A stretch of 64,000 bases of DNA, taken from Paenibacillus_AA sp045062745. Lineage in GTDB: Bacteria > Bacillota > Bacilli > Paenibacillales > NBRC-103111. The translations under genes were made by a program, and so were the position numbers. Below, piece by piece: positions 57,834 to 64,000 of the stretch (its first letter is position 1; the number at the start of each line of letters is the position of its first letter). Under the pieces are notes generated by a model that was not told where the DNA came from, searched no databases, and worked only from the letters and a program-made list of their open reading frames with translations. Where the stretch lies: assembly GCF_045062745.1 (NCBI RefSeq), contig NZ_JBJGED010000002.1:124001-188000 (forward strand). The letters are read 5' to 3'.

Positions 57834-58502
57834 ATGAAACCGATCGAAAAATCCGAACGATATACGCTTAGCAAGCTGCTGGTCGAGCAGTTGAAGCAAT
57901 ACATTGTGAACAACAACATTCAACCCGGCGAGAAGCTGCCTGCCGAGCGCAAGCTGTCGATCGACATGAAGGTAAGCCGCGCTATTCTGCGCGAAGCGCT
58001 CCGCTCTCTCGAGAGCTCCGGCATATTGGAGCTCCGGCACGGGGAAGGCGCGTTCGTCACCGCACAGAGCCTCACCCCGCTTCTGGAGCAGCTTTCCTTC
58101 GCCGCGAAGCGCAGCGCTGAGAACGTGCAGGAGCTGCTCGAAATCCGCTATATGCTGGAGGCCGCCGCGATCGATGAGCTGTTCGTGCGCTATGGGGCCG
58201 TCCCGGCCGATACGCTGGCGCAAGTTGAAGAGCTGGCCGCCGATCCCGACGCCGACACGGAGTTCCATCTCGCGATCATTCGTGCGCTTGGCAACGATTC
58301 GCTCGCTCAGCTCGCCGAGCTGTTCGTCCTGCAGGCAGTGGACTCCATCGGCTCCGAGACGGGCAGCGGCATGCTCCCTCCAGTACAAGCCCATCAAGGG
58401 TATTTAGATGCTCTCAAGCAGGCAAATCCTCAGCAGGCCAAATCGATCCTCCGCGAGCATCTGGGGTTGAGAGCCGGCCATGGGAGTCATGCGAACGAGT
58501 AA
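57834..58502 (+). CDS. GntR/FadR-family regulator (FCD ligand domain), copy 2
   Basis: 222 residues from ATG 57834 (AAGGAG 8 nt upstream). The winged helix reads LVEQLKQYIVNNNIQPGEKL and MKVSRAILREALRSLESSG. The FCD domain is shorter than in copy 1 (EIRYMLEAAAIDELFVRY; DTEFHLAIIRALGND; VQAHQGYLDAL). It is divergent from copy 1 over a 160-bp region with two operators, so the two proteins may compete for or share the same sites. Confidence 0.9.
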   Translation: MKPIEKSERYTLSKLLVEQLKQYIVNNNIQPGEKLPAERKLSIDMKVSRAILREALRSLESSGILELRHGEGAFVTAQSLTPLLEQLSFAAKRSAENVQELLEIRYMLEAAAIDELFVRYGAVPADTLAQVEELAADPDADTEFHLAIIRALGNDSLAQLAELFVLQAVDSIGSETGSGMLPPVQAHQGYLDALKQANPQQAKSILREHLGLRAGHGSHANE

Positions 58503-58515
58503 GCCCGTCCATCGG

Positions 58516-60009
58516 TTATCGCCCTCGCTTGCTGCCGCCACGACCGCGCGGTCCGCGTTCTTGTCGCTGGGCGTGCGACGTACCGCCGTGTCTAGAACGG
58601 CCAGTTCCGCCCGAACGGGACATTTCCTTCCCTGAAGATGCGCTTTTGCCGTGCCCCTGACGTGAGCCGGCATGCGCCGCCGGTTTACGTCCCCCACGCT
58701 CGTCCCGGTCGATAGACCGTCTTTCTTCCCGCCCGCCGTTCGGGCGACGCCCATCTCCCAGTTCCGGCTTGAGCCGTGTCCCTGATCTGCGTGCATCGCG
58801 CTCGCCGACGCGCCCCACATTCGCTCGCTCCGTCCCACGCCCGCTCCGCCTGTCACCACCGGTCTCAGCAACGGGACGGCTGCTTCGCACTTCCGGCCCC
58901 GCCCACTTCCGACGCGGGAGCCGCATCCCGATCTCGCCCTCGATATCGGTCAGGAATCCGAGATCGCGCGGAGCGACGAACGTGAACGCCGCCCCGGATT
59001 GACCGGCCCGTCCGGTCCGTCCAATTCGGTGGATGTAGCTCTCCGCATCGTGCGGGATATCGTAGTTGAAGACGTGCGTGACGCCTTCGACATCCAGCCC
59101 CCGCGCGGCCACGTCCGTCGCGACAAGGACGCGCAGCCGGGCTTCGCGGAACCGCTGCATCACTTCCTCGCGCTTCGCCTGCGTCAAGTCTCCGTGCAGC
59201 TCGTCCGCCTCGAACCCCTGCGCCTGCAGCGCCGCGTTCAGCTTCTTCGCGCGGATCTTCGTCCGGCAGAACACGACCGCGAGATACGGGCGCAGCTGCT
59301 CCAGCATCCCGGCCAGCGTCGCCTGCTTCGCCCGGTCCGTCGTCTCGATCGCGACCTGCTCGATCTCCTCCAACGTCACCCGCCGGCCCTCGATGCGGAT
59401 ATCCAGCGGCTGCCGCATATACCGTCGGGCCAGCTGCCGGACATGGTCCGGCATCGTCGCGGAGAAGAGCATCGTCTGCCTGCCCTCCGGCGTTTGTTCC
59501 AGAATGCCCTCCACCTCTGGCAGGAAACCCAGATGCAGCATCTGATCCGCCTCGTCCAGGACGAGCATGCTCAGCCGGTCCAGCCGGATCGTCTCGCGGC
59601 GCAAGTGGTCGAGCAGCCGGCCCGGCGTGCCGATGACGACGTGCGGAGCTTCCTGCAGCTTGTGAATTTGGGCAATGACGTCCTGTCCGCCATAGGCGGC
59701 CAAGACGGTTGCTCCGGCAGCGGCCTGCAGCTTGCGCGCTTCCTCCGTGATCTGCAGCGCCAGCTCCCGCGTAGGGGTTACTATTAGCGCTTGGACGTAC
59801 CGTTCTTCCGGGCGGATCGCTTGCAGAATCGGCAGCACGAAGGCCAACGTCTTCCCCGTGCCCGTCTGAGCCTGTACAATGACGTCCTGCCCTTCCAGTA
59901 TGGCAGGGATGGCTCGTTCCTGAACCGGCGTAGGTTGAACGACTCCGTCCGCTTTCAACAATTCCGTCAGCAAGGGGGTGATCCCAAGCTCTTGAAATGA
60001 GCATTTCAT
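58516..60009 (-). CDS. DEAD-box RNA helicase
   Basis: 497 residues. The motifs are in order: QPTPVQERAIP (Q), QTGTGKT (I), PTRELA (Ia), TPGRLLDHL (Ib), LDEADQM (II), FSATMP (III), ATDVAARGLD (V), HRIGRTGRAG (VI). The last 120 residues form a low-complexity Arg/Gly/Ser-rich tail that should bind RNA, as in CshA-type helicases. It probably acts in ribosome assembly, mRNA turnover or cold adaptation. AGGAG precedes the ATG. Confidence 0.94.
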   Translation of the reverse strand: MKCSFQELGITPLLTELLKADGVVQPTPVQERAIPAILEGQDVIVQAQTGTGKTLAFVLPILQAIRPEERYVQALIVTPTRELALQITEEARKLQAAAGATVLAAYGGQDVIAQIHKLQEAPHVVIGTPGRLLDHLRRETIRLDRLSMLVLDEADQMLHLGFLPEVEGILEQTPEGRQTMLFSATMPDHVRQLARRYMRQPLDIRIEGRRVTLEEIEQVAIETTDRAKQATLAGMLEQLRPYLAVVFCRTKIRAKKLNAALQAQGFEADELHGDLTQAKREEVMQRFREARLRVLVATDVAARGLDVEGVTHVFNYDIPHDAESYIHRIGRTGRAGQSGAAFTFVAPRDLGFLTDIEGEIGMRLPRRKWAGPEVRSSRPVAETGGDRRSGRGTERANVGRVGERDARRSGTRLKPELGDGRRPNGGREERRSIDRDERGGRKPAAHAGSRQGHGKSASSGKEMSRSGGTGRSRHGGTSHAQRQERGPRGRGGSKRGR

Positions 60010-60128
60010 AAAATAAGCTCCTCATCCTATTGGCGTTAGCGCTAGTCCGATAGTTCAGTGTACCCTAATTCGCTCTCTCGGTACAAGCAATAGCGCTGAA
60101 GCCGGAATGAGTTATAGGCATCCAGGAA

Positions 60129-60148
60129 ATAATATGGGGCGCATATAA
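60129..60148 (+). promoter_or_regulatory. Weak sigma-G-like promoter region of ger operon 4
   Basis: CATATAA at 60142-60148 is one base off the -10 pattern. A GCAT-containing -35 would lie 19 bp upstream, one or two bases too far. This is much weaker than the promoters of operons 1-3. Confidence 0.25.
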
Positions 60149-60176
60149 CTTTTTCCAATCCGGGGAGGGTATCGCG

Positions 60177-61721
60177 ATGCTGCGCTGGTTGTTTCGTTCT
60201 AAATACGCACCTCCCAAGCCATCGTCCCCTCCATTGGCAGTAAGAGGCCATCGTTCCGCTTCCGGCCCGGCGAGCGGAAGCGCGCTCGATCAGATCCGTT
60301 TTGCGCTGCGCAACAGCTCCGATGTCGCCTACCAATCCTTCCTCATCCAGCATACGATTCCTTGCACGCTGGTCTATATCCAATCGATTGTCGATCTCTC
60401 AGTCCTTCAGGGACAAATCATAGAGAAGCTCATCGGGCATGAATCGAGCAAAACCGCCGAGGAACTGTTCGGTGCGATCCGGTCCGGGGCTTGTCTGACC
60501 GTACACTCTTCATTTACGACGGACCTGGAGCAGGTCCTCACGGACATTGTGGAAGGGAAAGCCGCCCTCATTATCGGGGGGTTGGACACCGTCATCACGC
60601 TGAATGTAGCCAAATATACGCATCGTCCGGTCTCGGAAGCTCAAAATGAAATGGTCATCGTCGGCCCTCAGGAGGCGTTCATCGAGAATCTCGATACGAA
60701 TTTATCGCTCCTGCGGCACCGGGTGAAGCATCCGAATTTGAAAAACATTCTGCTCACCGTCGGGACTTATACGAAAACCCGGGTCATCGTCACATACATC
60801 GAAGGGCTGTGCGATCCTGATACGCTGCGCGATATCGTGAGCAAAATCAGCCAAATCAAGCGGGACAGCATCCTGGGCAGCAGCTACATCTCCGAGCATA
60901 TCGACCCCAGTCCCTATTCACCCTTCCCGCTCATACAATTCACGGAGCGGCCCGATTCCATGGCTGCTTCTTTGCTCGAAGGCCGCATCGGGATCCTGGT
61001 GGACGGGACACCGCAGTCGCTGCTCGTGCCGGTGACGTTCTTCAGCCTGATGCAATCGCCGGAAGATTACTTTCAGAGCTTCCTGGCGGCTACGTGGATT
61101 CGATGGATTCGGTATTTTTTCCTGATCGTCTCGTTTCTCATGCCCTCGATGTACGTAGCGATCACAACGTTCCATCCCGAGATGATCCCGCCGGCACTGC
61201 TCATCTCGATCGCCGCCGCGCGGGAGAACATCCCCTTCCCCGCATTGGCGGAAGTCATCGCGATGGAGCTTACATTCGAGGGCCTGCGAGAAGCAGGCAT
61301 CCGGATTCCTAGACCGCTCGGGCAGACGGTTTCGATTCTGGGCGCGATCGTGATCGGCCAATCCGCGGTCCAAGCCGGCATCGTCTCGGCGCCAACAGTG
61401 ATCATCGTCTCCATCACGGGGATCGCCTCCTTCATTATCCCGCATTTCGAGCTGGGGCTGGCGTTCCGGCTGCTTCGTTTTCCGCTCATTTTGATTGGGG
61501 GAACGCTTGGGTTTTACGGGATTATTGTCGGACTGTTCCTGATTTATTGGCATTTGGTCACCTTGAATTCGTTCGGCGTTCCCTATATGAAACCGCTCGC
61601 GCCGCTTGTGCTGAGAGACTGGAAGGATATATTTCTACGCGTGCCCTGGACGAAGATGAAAAACCGTCCGGAGATGTACGGGACCGGCAACGATTCGCGG
61701 GAAGGGACCGGACATGAGTAA
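60177..61721 (+). CDS. Spore germination protein GerA family (receptor A subunit), operon 4
   Basis: 514 residues, ATG with GGGGAGGG upstream. The soluble half contains IVGPQEAFIENLDTNLSLLR; the membrane half PFPALAEVIAMELTFEGLRE and GQTVSILGAIVIGQSAVQAG. A Ser/Pro-rich N-terminal 35 residues is longer than in operon 2. The last codons overlap the gerC start by 8 bp. Confidence 0.93.
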   Translation: MLRWLFRSKYAPPKPSSPPLAVRGHRSASGPASGSALDQIRFALRNSSDVAYQSFLIQHTIPCTLVYIQSIVDLSVLQGQIIEKLIGHESSKTAEELFGAIRSGACLTVHSSFTTDLEQVLTDIVEGKAALIIGGLDTVITLNVAKYTHRPVSEAQNEMVIVGPQEAFIENLDTNLSLLRHRVKHPNLKNILLTVGTYTKTRVIVTYIEGLCDPDTLRDIVSKISQIKRDSILGSSYISEHIDPSPYSPFPLIQFTERPDSMAASLLEGRIGILVDGTPQSLLVPVTFFSLMQSPEDYFQSFLAATWIRWIRYFFLIVSFLMPSMYVAITTFHPEMIPPALLISIAAARENIPFPALAEVIAMELTFEGLREAGIRIPRPLGQTVSILGAIVIGQSAVQAGIVSAPTVIIVSITGIASFIIPHFELGLAFRLLRFPLILIGGTLGFYGIIVGLFLIYWHLVTLNSFGVPYMKPLAPLVLRDWKDIFLRVPWTKMKNRPEMYGTGNDSREGTGHE

Positions 61722-62883
61722 GCGGATCGCGTCCTGCATCTTGCTCTTCTTGCTGCCCCTCACGCTAAGCGGATGCTGGTCCAAGTTCGAAATCAATGAC
61801 CGTACTTTCATCTCCGGCGTCTTCGTCGATCTGGCCGACGATTCGTCGACGGTCGAGCTGTCGATCCTGACCATTCTGCCGAACCGGATTAGTTCCTCGG
61901 CGTCCGGCGGCGTATCCACTTCGGGTACGATCCCCTACGGAGTCGTCACGAAAACCGGGAGAACGCTTTCGGAAGCTTTCATGAGCATCCAGACCGATTT
62001 GACCCGTCGCATCAGCTGGGGGCAAACCCGGGTTCTCGTCGTAGGGCGCGATTATGCGGAGAAAGGGATGAAGGAGCTGCTGGAATGGACCTCGAGGCAA
62101 CCGTCTTTTCCGCTCAAAGCGCATCTGTATGTCGCTCCGCGAAAAGCGAAGGAGCTGACGACGCTGACTCCGGTGTATGAACAGTCGCCTTCGGAAGTGC
62201 TGAGCGAATTTGCCAATTTGCACACATCGGTCGAAACCGACATGAAACAATTCCTGCAGGGCGATAATTCCAAGCTGGGTAACGCGGTGCCCCTGCTCAT
62301 GATGAGCGAAATTCCGATGGTGAGCGAGAAAGGGAGATTAAGTCCTTGGGCGGGAAAGAACGGCGCGGCGCTGTTTCAGCAGGAAAAAATGGTCGGCACC
62401 CTGGATAATGAGGCCGCCTATCTAGTGGCCTGGGTACAGCAAACGCCACGTTATCTTATTTATTCCATCCCCTTGGATGGCGGATATTGCAGCGTGATGC
62501 TTGAAGAGTTAAAATCGAAGATTCGCCCGCATGTGGACGGAGATCGCATTCGTTTTACACTATCCCTCACGGGTGAAGGGAAGGTTCTCGGGTCGGACAC
62601 CCTGTTGGACATCACGAATTCCGACACTTTGCATAAAGCGGAAGCGGATCTCAATTCCAAGCTCAAGAAGGAGCTGCAAGATTTGCTGCGCAAAACGCAA
62701 AAAGTGCAGGCCGACATTTTTCAGCTCGGTTCTCTCGTCGAATGGTGGTATCCCCGGACATGGGAGCAGCTTCGGGAGAACTGGTCATCGGAGTATCGCG
62801 AGCAAGTGAGCTTCGACGTGAACGTAGCAGTCACTATTCAGCATCTCAATGCCGAAGGCAAGCCCTATTGGATGATCGATTAA
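61714..62883 (+). CDS. Spore germination lipoprotein GerC family (receptor C subunit), operon 4
   Basis: 389 residues, with a lipoprotein signal to Cys21 (LTLSGC) and then WSKFEINDRTFISGVFVDLA. The C-terminal part (LNSKLKKELQDLLRKTQKVQ, ADIFQLGSLVEWWYPRTWEQ) is the usual amphipathic end domain. A 40-bp gap with AAGGAGG leads to the small D gene. Confidence 0.92.
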   Translation: MSKRIASCILLFLLPLTLSGCWSKFEINDRTFISGVFVDLADDSSTVELSILTILPNRISSSASGGVSTSGTIPYGVVTKTGRTLSEAFMSIQTDLTRRISWGQTRVLVVGRDYAEKGMKELLEWTSRQPSFPLKAHLYVAPRKAKELTTLTPVYEQSPSEVLSEFANLHTSVETDMKQFLQGDNSKLGNAVPLLMMSEIPMVSEKGRLSPWAGKNGAALFQQEKMVGTLDNEAAYLVAWVQQTPRYLIYSIPLDGGYCSVMLEELKSKIRPHVDGDRIRFTLSLTGEGKVLGSDTLLDITNSDTLHKAEADLNSKLKKELQDLLRKTQKVQADIFQLGSLVEWWYPRTWEQLRENWSSEYREQVSFDVNVAVTIQHLNAEGKPYWMID

Positions 62884-62923
62884 ATCCGCGTATATCAGCA
62901 GCTTAAGAAAAGGAGGCGGTTCG

Positions 62924-63139
62924 GTGGTTTATATTCTCGGCGCGTTTCTATTGTTCGGTTGGGTGGAGCTGCGCTTGCTGAAATCCAAGTCCCACCGCGT
63001 CATCTTCATCGTCTGCTGGCTCTTCTTCCTCGCGTATGAGCTGCTGTTCGAGTCGATGGATTCCATGATGCCTTTCCCTTATCTCGGAATTCAGGCTACC
63101 TTGGGGTGGCTCAACCAGATGTTCTCGTTCAAATCTTGA
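62924..63139 (+). CDS. Small two-TM protein, candidate Ger receptor D subunit, operon 4
   Basis: 71 residues from GTG 62924 (AAGGAGG 7 nt upstream). TM1 (YILGAFLLFGWVEL), basic loop (LKSKSHR), TM2 (VIFIVCWLFFLAYELLF), and a tail with PFPYLGIQATLGWL. Placement between gerC and gerB, length, WVE motif and tail all match the operon 2 protein, so they are homologues within the same receptor class. Confidence 0.72.
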   Translation: MVYILGAFLLFGWVELRLLKSKSHRVIFIVCWLFFLAYELLFESMDSMMPFPYLGIQATLGWLNQMFSFKS

Positions 63140-63163
63140 CCCCTACCAGAGGAGGCCATTCCC

Positions 63164-64000
63164 GTGAAGCTCACCCAGATGCAGCTGTTTCGATTTTGGT
63201 TCGTCTATCTGATTACCGCGCCGCTAGCATTCCTGCTCGGGCCCTTGTACGACATCGGCGAATTCGAAGGCTGGATGGCGCTCATCCTCAGCAGCGGGCT
63301 CAGCCTGCTCTGCGTATACGGCGCGGTCCGGGCCGCCCGGCTGAAGCCTGACCAGGATTGGGCTTCCTGGGGCTCGCGTGTCATGGGCCGTGGCGTTCAC
63401 TCCGTCATTCTCTTCATCGTGAGCGCCGCCTGCGTTCTGCTCATTTCGTTGAACTTAACCAACTACATCGATTTGTTCGGATCCGTCTACTTGCCTGGCA
63501 CGCCGGATCTCCTGATCGGGGGCTTGTTCATGTTCTGCACTTACATGGCGGCCCGGTCGGGACTGAAGACGATCGTATACTTAACCGAGGGGTTCTTTCT
63601 AACCGCCGTCGTGGCGGCACTGCTTATTCTGCCGTTCTTGTCCGGCCAACTGAACTACAGGATGAACATCGCGCTCGTCACCCATTGGGATATGACCCAG
63701 TTGTGGAAATCGGTTCTGTTCTGCTTCACTTGGTTCGGCGAAATGTCGTTGGTGTTCCTTATGCTGCCGCAGTTCAAGCTGGAGAAGCCGATGAAATATC
63801 TGGCCTACGCGAATATCGGAGCCTGCTTCCTCGTGCTGCTGTACTGGTATGTGACGATTCTGCTGTTCGGGCCCCACTTCGGCAGTCATTTGCGTTTTCC
63901 CCTCATGGAGACGATCCGGTTCATCGTCGTGAGCCAGCTGGTGGAAAATTTGGACCCGGTACTGCTCTCGATCTGGACGACTTCTTTTCTTGTGAAATCC
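63164..64000 (+). CDS. Spore germination permease GerB family (receptor B subunit), operon 4, partial
   Basis: The first 279 residues are visible; the gene leaves the window. GTG 63164 has GGAGG 8 nt upstream. The opening KLTQMQLFRFWFVYLITAPL and seven or so membrane segments fit GerB. FCFTWFGEMSLVFLMLPQFK matches the conserved mid-protein segment (the FGFTEM-type stretch seen in operon 2). It is the fourth gene of an A-C-D-B operon. Confidence 0.88.
   Translation, partial: MKLTQMQLFRFWFVYLITAPLAFLLGPLYDIGEFEGWMALILSSGLSLLCVYGAVRAARLKPDQDWASWGSRVMGRGVHSVILFIVSAACVLLISLNLTNYIDLFGSVYLPGTPDLLIGGLFMFCTYMAARSGLKTIVYLTEGFFLTAVVAALLILPFLSGQLNYRMNIALVTHWDMTQLWKSVLFCFTWFGEMSLVFLMLPQFKLEKPMKYLAYANIGACFLVLLYWYVTILLFGPHFGSHLRFPLMETIRFIVVSQLVENLDPVLLSIWTTSFLVKS

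Noticed and set aside
1..64000. tRNA, rRNA, T-box, prophage or insertion-sequence genes
   Set aside because: None was found on reading both strands; no transposase, integrase other than XerS, or phage structural protein appears among the frames.

Overview
The window (about 55% G+C, strong Shine-Dalgarno sites, many GTG/TTG starts) looks like the chromosome of an endospore-forming Bacillales, most likely Paenibacillus, Cohnella or a close relative. The grounds are four GerA-type germinant receptor operons, a bshB2-yojF bacillithiol pair, ymaF, a KimA potassium importer, an XerS-type recombinase and odhAB. The genus is an inference from gene content and codon style; no rRNA or other marker gene is present.

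Layout. 1-6.2 kb: 5' part of a secreted metallophosphoesterase, then a TetR-regulated two-component ABC exporter. 6.3-11 kb: aldo/keto reductase and larE, two small proteins, kimA. 11.1-14.9 kb: ger operon 1 (A-B-C). 15-18.1 kb: VanY-type carboxypeptidase lipoprotein, ymaF, sulfatase. 18.2-23.1 kb: ger operon 2 (A-C-D-B) with a phosphatase/nuclease-fold gene downstream. 23.2-25.3 kb: PhyH dioxygenase and a stalk-domain protein. 25.4-29.1 kb: ger operon 3 (A-C-B). 29.2-33.4 kb: bshB2-yojF, a cystine-type symporter, a dGTPase. 33.5-37.8 kb: odhB-odhA. 38.5-39.6 kb: xerS. 39.6-47.9 kb: nitrate assimilation (narK-nirB-nirD-nasC) facing a divergent ANTAR regulator and a TrpD2-like gene. 48-52.8 kb: housekeeping and accessory genes. 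52.9-58.5 kb: a four-enzyme catabolic operon with two FadR-type regulators. 58.5-60 kb: DEAD-box helicase. 60.2 kb to the end: ger operon 4 (A-C-D-B, cut by the window edge).

How the parts work together. The nitrate block is the best-resolved circuit. A near-consensus promoter carries a perfect GlnR/TnrA box. It is followed by a leader RNA of about 190 nt with two hairpins bearing AAUGA-type hexaloops, the second overlapping the 5' arm of a terminator. This is the architecture used by ANTAR antiterminators, and the divergent gene encodes an ANTAR protein. The second well-defined circuit is the operon at 52.9-56.9 kb, where three copies of TGGTNNNACCA sit in front of the enzymes and of both GntR/FadR regulators; the substrate is unknown. 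The ger operons carry sigma-G-like promoters (three good, one weak), consistent with forespore expression, and two of them include a small two-TM D subunit.

Other items worth attention: a SRAP/HMCES-family protein with three catalytic residues replaced, an XerS gene whose only good ribosome site precedes AUC/AUU rather than AUG and which overlaps a dif-like sequence repeated 21.8 kb away, paired TGAAC-N16-GTTCA repeats in front of the ABC exporter, 11-bp direct repeats in front of two promoters, and a transketolase gene fragment.
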